Source: Trichomonas vaginalis G3
Taxonomy: Eukaryota > Parabasalia > Trichomonadida > Trichomonadidae
Assembly: GCF_026262505.1 (NCBI RefSeq)
Contig: NC_067206.1
Span: 39,569,660-39,633,659 of the forward strand
Length of the DNA: 64,000 bases
Direction of reading: 5' to 3'
A program made the translations under genes and the position numbers. Positions 1-6,080 of the stretch are shown here, piece after piece (positions within the stretch are counted from its first letter, which is position 1; each line of letters begins with the position of its first letter). Below the pieces are notes generated by a model. That model was not told the origin of the DNA and made no database searches. It saw nothing but the letters and a program-made list of their open reading frames with translations.

Positions 1-31
1 AACCCATTTGTCTCAATGCTGTATTGTTCAT
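1..31 (-). CDS. Start of an unknown element gene, cut by the window edge
   Basis: Minus-strand reading from an ATG at 31 gives only about ten residues (MNNTALRQMG) before the window ends. It is listed because the bases before it fit the leader seen before other genes of this element: a T-run plus A about 12 bases before the ATG. Nothing can be said about function. Confidence 0.3.
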   Translation of the reverse strand, partial: MNNTALRQMG

Positions 32-50
32 TTCATCTCAGTAAAAAACT

Positions 51-452
51 TTACATTCCCCACGTTTGAGGCGGTTGAGGTTGGTTATTGTTTACCCATT
101 GTTGTGCATGGTTATATCCTCTGTTAAAGAATCTTTCACCTTGGTCCATATAGTGTCCTGCTTGGTTATAGTAGTCATTTGCTTTGTTATAATAGTTTCC
201 TGCTTGTCTTCCTACATTGTCCATCCATCCTTGAACTTTTCCTCTTGTTTCAGGATTTGGAATAAGATTTGCTGCATCTCGTGCTACCTCCCAACCTTTC
301 TGTACGGTTTGTATAATAGGTTGTGCTTTCTCTTTCAGTATACCTAATGTACTCAAAATCTTCCTTCCAACTCCAAATACACCTCTGGCTATTGTTCCCA
401 CTGCGGGCAAAAATCTGGATGCAACTCCTGCTAATGCGCCAAATAAACCCAT
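51..452 (-). CDS. Small amphipathic protein, minor-capsid-like
   Basis: 133 residues. The first ~40 residues are hydrophobic and glycine-rich (MGLFGALAGVASRFLPAVG), then a basic stretch with GRKILS. The middle is helical, and the C-terminal 45 residues are rich in N, Q, Y and P. This shape, a membrane-active amphipathic N-terminus with a low-complexity tail, is like adenovirus protein VI and comparable small structural proteins of Polinton-type elements; the match is by character, not by motif. The start follows a T-run leader. A second protein of the same type lies at 3903-4145. A structural role in a virion is an inference. Confidence 0.5.
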   Translation of the reverse strand: MGLFGALAGVASRFLPAVGTIARGVFGVGRKILSTLGILKEKAQPIIQTVQKGWEVARDAANLIPNPETRGKVQGWMDNVGRQAGNYYNKANDYYNQAGHYMDQGERFFNRGYNHAQQWVNNNQPQPPQTWGM

Positions 453-469
453 TTCTTATGGGTTAAAAA

Positions 470-955
470 ATGACGAATCCAAACAAGGACCCCTATGTTT
501 CTAAAGCGACAAAGAAAGCACTCATGGTAAAAATCTTTAGTTCAACACCAAATGCTTGGTTTATGGATATCTTGGAAAACATTCCGAGGTATAGAGAAGA
601 TGGACCACCATACTGGCTAATATTTGTCGGTCAAAACACAAGATACTGTGAAGCCATACCATTATGGTCCAAAAATATTTTAGATGTGAAAACTGCTTTG
701 ACAATATTCGTTGACAAATACCATCCAACAAAACTGACATCTGACTGTGAAAGTTCTTTCAAATCAGACGATATTAAAAACTATCTGCGTTCAAAAAATG
801 TAAACCAATATTTCATTGTCGACCAAAACCATTCTGCTCTTGGTGTCATTGACAGTTGTATAAAAATCTTAAGAGACTTAAACCAACCACAAGGTGGTGA
901 AGCAAATGAAATGTCATATGACGACAAGTATAGACACTTCTCCAGGCAAAGATGA
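470..955 (+). CDS. Retroviral-type integrase, catalytic-core part (Polinton)
   Basis: 161 residues with the RNase-H-like fold pattern of rve integrases. There is an early strand WFMDILENIPRY carrying the first Asp. A second block, LTSDCESSFKSDDIKNYL, has the Asp followed by a helix. Then comes NHSALGVIDSCIKILRDLNQ, the helix where the third acidic residue sits in this family. Polinton integrases cut the termini and join them to target DNA. It is followed on the same strand by the C-terminal part at 1020-1427. The sequence differs strongly from the integrase near 55 kb, so the two belong to different Polinton lineages. The locus is broken. Confidence 0.7.
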   Translation: MTNPNKDPYVSKATKKALMVKIFSSTPNAWFMDILENIPRYREDGPPYWLIFVGQNTRYCEAIPLWSKNILDVKTALTIFVDKYHPTKLTSDCESSFKSDDIKNYLRSKNVNQYFIVDQNHSALGVIDSCIKILRDLNQPQGGEANEMSYDDKYRHFSRQR

Positions 956-1019
956 GACAAGTTTTAAATATTTACAATAACCGTAAACAAAAAGGTTTGG
1001 GAAACCACTCCCCGAAGAA

Positions 1020-1427
1020 ATGAAAAACAACCCTGACTTAGAGAAAGACTATATATTTAACAATTTAGTCAAAAGAGACAAACAAGAAAGAATGCCGGGC
1101 TTCAAACTTCAGAAAGGTGACAAAGTAAAAATAGAAATACCTAAACGCGACCCATATGAAAATACTATTGACTATGACAACAATGGGAACTCGACAGGTA
1201 CTCGCATTCGTGTTCGTAAAAATAGAAGAAAGTATACAAGAGAATATTATGAAGTTTTAGGCAAACATGGCAAAATGTACACACTGCAAGCAGAAGATAA
1301 AACTACTATTGTCAGACCTCGTTTCAAACTTGTCAAAGTTCAAGGTGGTATACTTTCAAAGACAGTTCCTAACAAATATAAGACAACTCCTGACGAATAT
1401 GCTAAAGAAGTTGAAAATGACGACTAA
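1020..1427 (+). CDS. Integrase C-terminal part, SH3/chromo-like (Polinton)
   Basis: 135 residues. Residues ~27-40 (PGFKLQKGDKVKIEIPKRD) match the small beta-barrel that follows the core in rve integrases, where FKxGDKVKI is typical. Next come a basic patch (RIRVRKNRRKYTREYYEV), further strands (MYTLQAEDKTTIVRPRFKLVKV) and an acidic tail. This domain usually binds DNA or chromatin and helps choose the target. It belongs with the core-domain segment just upstream on the same strand. Its stop overlaps by four bases the end of the convergent fibre-head gene. Confidence 0.55.
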   Translation: MKNNPDLEKDYIFNNLVKRDKQERMPGFKLQKGDKVKIEIPKRDPYENTIDYDNNGNSTGTRIRVRKNRRKYTREYYEVLGKHGKMYTLQAEDKTTIVRPRFKLVKVQGGILSKTVPNKYKTTPDEYAKEVENDD

Positions 1428-1906
1428 GCAATTCTATACCATGCGTAAACTGTCATGTAAGGTGGCATGTAGTCTTTACTCTGTCCCGTTGTTTGCGTAT
1501 ACCCTGAAACGCGATGTGTATGGTTTCCATCTCCCTGCGTGTCATCCAGTAACAAATTTATAGCAAACTTAACGTCGTCTTTAAATTCATATCCTTTACC
1601 TTTTGTCATTCCTGACCAATCCCAATATCTATGCTTATGCCAACCTGCTTGAGATGTACTTAAATCTATGTAGTGACTGTGTGCAGGTAGGTTTTCACCT
1701 GAAATCGTTTTACTTCCACCTGTTTCCTTTGAAGAGTTTGCACAATACAAAAACCTGTCGACTATTTGTTCCCATGCACCAACACCAAACATTGCTTGAG
1801 GACCTCTTGCTTCCATTGACGTGTAAATAGAACCTACTGGGTTCATTAAATCAAACATATGAGATATTATAGGATTTGTCTCTTTTGAACTTAAAATATA
1901 GTGCAA
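1424..1906 (-). CDS. Phage-tail-collar-like fibre head
   Basis: 160 residues with a signature known from bacteriophage tail fibres and short-tail-fibre collar domains: LMNPVGSIYTSM, then WEQIVDRFLYCA, GGSKTI, NLPAHSH, repeated HxH pairs (GNHTHR) and a closing MPPYMTVYAWYR. In phages this domain trimerises around His-coordinated metal and forms the receptor-binding tip. The same signature closes the fibre gene at 48096-50180 in the other element. It lies downstream, on the same strand, of a shaft-like ORF (2429-3028), so 1424-3028 is probably one fibre locus, now broken. Attachment to a host surface is inferred from the family. Confidence 0.6.
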   Translation of the reverse strand: MHYILSSKETNPIISHMFDLMNPVGSIYTSMEARGPQAMFGVGAWEQIVDRFLYCANSSKETGGSKTISGENLPAHSHYIDLSTSQAGWHKHRYWDWSGMTKGKGYEFKDDVKFAINLLLDDTQGDGNHTHRVSGYTQTTGQSKDYMPPYMTVYAWYRIA

Positions 1907-2023
1907 CTATTTCAGGTTTCTTCTGGTTTGTGTCAGAATATTTTTTATAATATAATCTTATGTTTTCAGGGTAGGTAAAGTCTTGACTATAATATTTATT
2001 TCTGTCATCTGTATAATAGTATA

Positions 2024-2269
2024 CTATTCTCGTTTTTCTATTGCATTATATCTTTTATATCTATAAAAATCTAAATAGAATGTTTGCTTTTTTGGGTCTG
2101 CGTGTAGTATTCTGACGTCAACACCATAGTCATAATAGTATGGTGCTGGAGCTGGGTCAGGCAATGTCATATCTGCCATTTCATAAACTCTTAAATATTT
2201 CTTTTGTTCGTCTCCATAGAAGTTTAAGTAGCAGTTGTTGTCTAATGGAAACTTTAACTTGTGTACCAT
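2024..2269 (-). CDS. Unknown segment within the fibre locus
   Basis: 81 residues without a motif I recognise. It is rich in Tyr and aromatic residues, with a PDPAPAPYYYDYG stretch and alternating strand-like patterns. It lies between shaft and head segments on the same strand, so a place in the middle of a fibre protein is likely but unproven. Confidence 0.35.
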   Translation of the reverse strand: MVHKLKFPLDNNCYLNFYGDEQKKYLRVYEMADMTLPDPAPAPYYYDYGVDVRILHADPKKQTFYLDFYRYKRYNAIEKRE

Positions 2270-2428
2270 CGTTCTTTATATAGCTTACATACATTTCATT
2301 GTTATTTTTCGGAATGAGTTTACACCGTATAATTCTTAAGGACTGTACAAACTCCCATCTAAAATATTTGTTTTCTTCATAGATAGAAAAGTCACCAACA
2401 ATAGTTTCAATATTTTTTGTTGTTCCAA

Positions 2429-3028
2429 CTAAACTTTGGTATATTTCATTGACATATTTTTATCTGCTTTTGTCTCTAATGTTTCTTGTAAGTTTGCAAT
2501 ATTTGCAATGGTATGTGTATGTCCAACGTCACTTTTCCTGTTTAAGGTTTCTTGTAAGTTTGTAATATTTGCAATGGTATGTGTATGAGTCTTTTTAGAA
2601 TATTCTTTGTCAGCTCTTGTCACTTCACTTGACATTTTATTGTCAACATATGTTTTGTCCGCTAGTTCAGGATGAGTATGTTCTTTCGTTGCATAAGCTT
2701 TGTTAGCTCTTTCTTCTTCTTTTGCTATTGCATCGTCTACATATTCTTTGTCAGCTTTGTTGTCAATATCTGCTTTCAAAAGAAGTTCAGATATAGGTTT
2801 CTCGTTTAAAGTTCCTTTTGTTGGATTTATACAGACAGTATGGTTCTTATTGTCTTGAAACAGAAACTCATCTGTCATTGGGTTTAATGTCAGTTTTAAG
2901 TTTCCTTCTTTCAATGACTCAGATATCTTAGAATAGTTTGAAAAGTTTGTTGTGTTCTTATTTAGAGCTTGTATAATGAGTTGTCGGTTGTGTTGTATTT
3001 CTCTCATAGACGCTGTTTCATTTGACAT
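2429..3028 (-). CDS. Fibre shaft with trimeric-coil repeats
   Basis: 199 residues. The N-terminal ~80 residues look like an anchor or capsid-binding part. From ~85 onward there are repeats of the phage tail-fibre kind: KADKEYVDDAI, ADKTYVDNKM, then two near-identical blocks of THTIANITNLQETL spaced by about 24 residues. Such xADKxYVD and HTHTIANIxNLQETL units form interwoven trimeric shafts in phage fibres and often pair with a collar head. The start follows the leader TTTTATCTAGAATTAAAAATG. Divergent from the + strand gene at 3048. The same ADKEYVD repeat occurs in the fibre gene at 48.1 kb. Confidence 0.6.
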   Translation of the reverse strand: MSNETASMREIQHNRQLIIQALNKNTTNFSNYSKISESLKEGNLKLTLNPMTDEFLFQDNKNHTVCINPTKGTLNEKPISELLLKADIDNKADKEYVDDAIAKEEERANKAYATKEHTHPELADKTYVDNKMSSEVTRADKEYSKKTHTHTIANITNLQETLNRKSDVGHTHTIANIANLQETLETKADKNMSMKYTKV

Positions 3029-3047
3029 TTTTAATTCTAGATAAAAT

Positions 3048-3275
3048 ATGCTTCCAATAGAAAAAGAAAATTCAAGAGTTGCTACAACTAAACCATTAGA
3101 TGAACTTTTTACTAATGTCGGTCAAAAGTTTGAGACAGAGACCGTAAAGCATGAAGGCTATCGTTTTGACTACCCATTAAGATGGTTAAGAGACCCATCT
3201 GTCACAAAAGCTATTGGCTTTCGTAGAATGAAGTTTGTGTCTGTAGAAGATAAAAGTTTTTTCCATTTATTGTAA
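3048..3275 (+). CDS. Unknown element protein, first part (capsid-related?)
   Basis: 75 residues, no firm match. Residues ~35-72 (YRFDYPLRWLRDPSVTKAIG, then FRRMKFV) have the look of an N-terminal arm and first strand of a structural protein. It starts 20 bases from the divergent fibre gene. In the second element the gene next to the fibre (47529-48071) also looks structural, which suggests the neighbourhood is shared. Function not assigned. Confidence 0.35.
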   Translation: MLPIEKENSRVATTKPLDELFTNVGQKFETETVKHEGYRFDYPLRWLRDPSVTKAIGFRRMKFVSVEDKSFFHLL

Positions 3276-3404
3276 GGTTTCATATAGATTATATATCTGA
3301 AGGGAAACGAAAAATGTGGGAAGAAATTGAGCTAATACAAGTTGACCTTTCATCTTCTCTACAGACTGCGTTAAAAAATATAGAAGATAAAATAAATTCA
3401 TGTT

Positions 3405-3863
3405 ATGCAAAATATGCTGATGAATATGCAAATACCGAGAGCACACTTTTATGTGAGAATTGTATATGACAAACAAAATTCACAAGTGTCATTTCAAATC
3501 TACGAAGACAATCCAAAGAAAGACGAACAAATATATACAGAATTCACTGCAATGTCATGGTATTATTTGCAAAGAATGTTAAATTCAGAAGTCGAACTTC
3601 CTTTAGCAAATATTTACAGTCGATATGCAAGAGATGAACCATATTTATTTAAAGATGTTTTCGACCCAGCTGCTATTATTGTTCATGCTTTCATTTTCTG
3701 GCGCCCAAAATCTTTCTTATGCTTGGCAAATGACTTTTACGAAAAACCTACAAAGTTATACGAACCACCAAGTGGAAGTATTTCAGACTTTCAAGTATGG
3801 TTTACTACAGATGGAAGAAAAAGAATAATTTCCATTATACCATGCGTTTTACTTAGAACTTAG
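3405..3863 (+). CDS. Unknown element protein, second part (capsid-related?)
   Basis: 152 residues, mostly beta-like: HFYVRIVYDKQNSQVSFQIY, a central helix around AMSWYYLQRMLNSEVELP, and DFQVWFTTDGRKR near the end. I recognise no named domain. Alternating hydrophobic strands and the position next to the fibre fit a jelly-roll minor capsid (penton-type) protein, but this is a guess from composition. It follows 3048-3275 on the same strand, and the locus looks broken. Confidence 0.35.
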   Translation: MQNMLMNMQIPRAHFYVRIVYDKQNSQVSFQIYEDNPKKDEQIYTEFTAMSWYYLQRMLNSEVELPLANIYSRYARDEPYLFKDVFDPAAIIVHAFIFWRPKSFLCLANDFYEKPTKLYEPPSGSISDFQVWFTTDGRKRIISIIPCVLLRT

Positions 3864-3902
3864 TTTCATATACAACTACTATCGAACGGTAAAAATATAA
3901 TT

Positions 3903-4145
3903 TTAATACGGTTGAGGTGTTGGATTTGGTTGCCAACTTGACTGTGGTGCAGGTTCAGGCTGTTGTATAACAGGAGCTTGTTCTTCTGGTTCAGGGTCTT
4001 TAGGTATAATACCAACAAACTGACCTACTCTTTTACCAATATTTTTGACTCCGTTCCAAATTCCTCTTCCGACAGATTTTATTCCATTCCATATACCTCT
4101 TCCAACATTTCGAAAGAAGTTTCCTATTCTTCCAAAGAAACCCAT
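3903..4145 (-). CDS. Amphipathic membrane-active-type peptide with Pro-rich tail
   Basis: 80 residues. The N-terminus MGFFGRIGNFFRNVGRGIWN is basic and amphipathic. It contains an 11-residue tandem repeat (GRGIWNGIKSV / GRGIWNGVKNI), followed by an acidic hinge and a P/Q-rich tail (PEPAPQSSWQPNPTPQPY). Trp, Phe, Gly and Lys/Arg on alternating faces are typical of membrane-lytic helices such as that of adenovirus protein VI. The leader TTTTTACATATAG lies just before the ATG. A virion-entry role is inferred. Confidence 0.5.
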   Translation of the reverse strand: MGFFGRIGNFFRNVGRGIWNGIKSVGRGIWNGVKNIGKRVGQFVGIIPKDPEPEEQAPVIQQPEPAPQSSWQPNPTPQPY

Positions 4146-4174
4146 TTTACTATATGTAAAAATCTAATGTCCAC

Positions 4175-4523
4175 CTAGTCTCTTACGTTCCTGTTGAGTT
4201 CCATAGCATTATTTAACTGGAGCTCATACATTCTGTTTCTCCTCTGGTAAGAAAACATATTCTGGGTCAACTCCTGTGTTCGCGTCATCTGCATAAAGTT
4301 GTTATATCCCACTTCAGGGTTTGTATAAAACTCTTTCCATCTCATATTTGCATACCATGGTGGCAAACCTAACGCAGCGTCATTTCATGGCAGTTTGCAT
4401 TTGTCATCTGTTGGCACTTGACCATAGTTTGCCATTGCAGTTTGTATTCTAACTTCATTTGGAATATTCTTCTGGGTTTGGTTGTCCAGGTTGCTGTGCA
4501 TTCGCTAAGTTCTGTGCGTCCAT
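4175..4523 (-). pseudogene. Asn/Gln/Met-rich small structural-type gene, broken
   Basis: The longest open part (4175-4366, 63 residues) reads MPPWYANMRWKEFYTNPEVG and ends in an N/R/M-rich helical tail (NAMELNRNVRD). Coding signal extends upstream to an ATG at 4523 whose product begins MDAQNLANAQQPGQPNPEEY, with the usual T-run leader before it. Q/N/P-rich small proteins of this kind are common among Polinton virion-type genes. No function can be assigned; the gene is broken. Confidence 0.35.
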
Positions 4524-4678
4524 TTTAATATTAGATAAAAATATCTCTTCGAGTACATATGCTGAACATTTGCAGACATTGGTTCATCTTCATATTCTCT
4601 ATATCTTTCTGCCACGTCAAATAAGTAAATGACACAATGGAAAAAACCTAAAACAAGTAGTCCTATTTCAAACCACAT
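4505..4678 (-). CDS. Small single-pass membrane protein
   Basis: 57 residues from ATG 4678 to TAG 4505. Residues 2-20 (WFEIGLLVLGFFHCVIYLF) form one clear membrane segment at the very N-terminus, followed by a charged helix (DVAERYREYEDE) and a basic C-terminus. Its start lies inside the last codons of the methyltransferase gene (16-base overlap) and its stop overlaps the start of the next gene by 19 bases. Such compact overlap is typical of viral gene order and supports that it is real despite its size. A role in the membrane or virion is not known. Confidence 0.45.
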   Translation of the reverse strand: MWFEIGLLVLGFFHCVIYLFDVAERYREYEDEPMSANVQHMYSKRYFYLILKWTHRT

Positions 4679-5481
4679 TTACTTACCAATAAAATTTCTT
4701 TGTTATGACACTTTCTCCAGTTTATAGGACCTCTCTCATATTCTATCTTATCGTATCTAAACTCATAGTCATGTATGTCCTCTAACCATCTCATAACGGT
4801 TTCCAAACCACTTTTATCGGATGTAAAGTAAAAGCATGGATGGTTATGTAAAACGTCTAAAGTTTCTAAAGAGTCTCTCAAAGTCCAGTCTACTTGGTAT
4901 TGAAAATCCCATGTGTTATAGAACGGCGGGTCCACTATAAAGAAAACATTTTCCTTGTCTTTATATTTTTCATACAACTCTGTCCAATGACATCTCACAA
5001 ACTCTATACCCTCAATATATTTTTCTATGTTCTCTTTGAAAACATTTGTATAGTTAAGATATAAAACTTTTGACATAAGTGTTTCAATGTCATGAACTCT
5101 TATAGCACCACTATATAATAGTCTAGCAGATATACTATCCCAGTCAATATACTCTGCCTTTTTCAAAACCTCTCTGACAGTATTTTTCTTATCTAATGGT
5201 ATACGTTCCATCTTACCTATAGGTATCTTTTCTTTTAACTCTTTCAATATTTTGTTTGTGTCTGGTATATGTTTGAGACGGTTCATATAGTTGTCGAAGT
5301 CATTGCATATAATCTTTGAGTCAGGAAATATTGTATGGCACAAATGAGATATATAGAAACTTCCACCGAACAAGTCTACAAATGTTAGACCATTCGGTAG
5401 TTTCTTAAGTTCTCTCAATAGAATATCTTTACATCTACTCTTATTTCCAAAGAAGGGTAACGGTGGTTTTGTAAAATTCAT
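4663..5481 (-). CDS. DNA adenine-N6 methyltransferase, Dam/D12 class
   Basis: 272 residues from the ATG at 5481. I chose this start because it follows the leader TTTTTATTATATATATAAA and sits directly before PLPFFGNKSR, the family N-terminus; the upstream in-frame ATG at 5565 would add unlike sequence. Motif order is that of the D12 class: FFGNKSRCKDILL (residues 10-22), motif I FVDLFGGS (34-41) for S-adenosylmethionine, and motif IV DPPFYNTWD (184-192), a DPPF form of the catalytic DPPY. Length is normal for Dam-like enzymes (~270). It would transfer a methyl group to adenine N6 in DNA, probably to mark or protect element DNA. It appears intact. Methyltransferases occur in some Polintons, virophages and giant viruses. 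Confidence 0.8.
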   Translation of the reverse strand: MNFTKPPLPFFGNKSRCKDILLRELKKLPNGLTFVDLFGGSFYISHLCHTIFPDSKIICNDFDNYMNRLKHIPDTNKILKELKEKIPIGKMERIPLDKKNTVREVLKKAEYIDWDSISARLLYSGAIRVHDIETLMSKVLYLNYTNVFKENIEKYIEGIEFVRCHWTELYEKYKDKENVFFIVDPPFYNTWDFQYQVDWTLRDSLETLDVLHNHPCFYFTSDKSGLETVMRWLEDIHDYEFRYDKIEYERGPINWRKCHNKEILLVSKCGLK

Positions 5482-5566
5482 TTTATATATATAATAAAAA
5501 TGTTTTTTCCCTGAAAAGTGACAGAAAAGTGACAAAACATGTACGAAGAAGTCTTGAAAATTCAAG

Positions 5567-5614
5567 AGGGTAGAAAAGAGGTTAGAAAAGAGGTTATATC
5601 TAACCTTCTACCCT
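5567..5614. repeat. Inverted repeat in the element end region
   Basis: The arms GGGTAGAA..GGTTAGA and TCTAACC..TTCTACCC can pair around a short loop. Just before it CTTGAA-aa-TTCAAG forms another small palindrome. They lie between the methyltransferase start and the T-tract repeats and may mark the terminal region of the element. Confidence 0.5.
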
Positions 5615-5630
5615 AAACATTATTTTTGTC

Positions 5631-6026
5631 TGATTTTACGAAGAAGTCTTGACAAAACATGAAAACATATATAATTTGTGAAAAGCTCCTGGAAGACCCG
5701 TATATAAGAACTTCATTTATACTAAACATCTTCAGGGCTAGAAGGCACGAAGTGCCTGGAAGCCCCACTTCCTTTTTTTTTTTTTTTTTTTTTTTTTTTT
5801 CATTTACGAAGAAGAAGTCTTGACAAAACATGTACGTTCATGTTTGACAAAACATGAAAACATATATAATTTGTGAAAAGTGACACATTATATATAATGT
5901 TTTCGACCCAGAAGACTAACAATTTTCCGAATAAAAAACTTCATTTATTACTAAACATCATCAGGGCTAGAAGGCACGAAGTGCCTGGAAGCCCCACTAC
6001 CCTTTTTTTTTTTTTTTTTTTTTTTT
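5631..6026 (+). repeat. Two tandem copies: nested hairpin plus long T tract
   Basis: Two diverged copies (about 5631-5800 and 5809-6026) share GAAGAAGTCTTGACAAAACA, ACATATATAATTTGTGAAAAG, AACTTCATTTA and TAAACATC. Both then have a nested hairpin, GGGCT-AGA-AGGCAC-GAA-GTGCCT-GGA-AGCCC (5735-5765 and 5964-5994), followed within ten bases by T tracts of about 28 and 24. The hairpin arms are perfect in both copies although the surrounding sequence has changed. Position suggests the terminal part of the left Polinton. It could also be an RNA 3' end with a terminator-like T run, or a retroposed RNA read on the minus strand. Confidence 0.65.
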
Positions 6027-6080
6027 CATCCCACAAATTATTCATACATAAAATTCAGATAAAATTTGTCAAATTCATAA

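Larger units (their letters stand above)
1..6030. mobile_element. Polinton/Maverick element, one end, runs off the left edge
   Basis: This stretch carries a set of genes typical of Polintons: a retroviral-type integrase, a phage-tail-like fibre locus, small amphipathic proteins of minor-capsid type and a DNA methyltransferase. Most genes are on the minus strand and the integrase is on the plus strand. The gene starts share a leader with a T-run followed 10-15 bases later by the ATG. No polymerase or packaging ATPase is visible here, so much of the element must lie to the left of the window. The right limit, near 6030, is set by two tandem repeats ending in T tracts just before a host gene; I did not find a terminal inverted repeat or target duplication to prove it. 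Several genes are broken, a handful of breaks in 6 kb. Its integrase is clearly different from that of the element at 41-61 kb. Confidence 0.75.

Noticed and set aside
5735-5765. Nested hairpin as a tRNA or bacterial intrinsic terminator
   Set aside because: No tRNA cloverleaf or A/B boxes are visible, and the setting is eukaryotic; the T tract is far longer than a terminator needs. Kept as an unexplained repeat.
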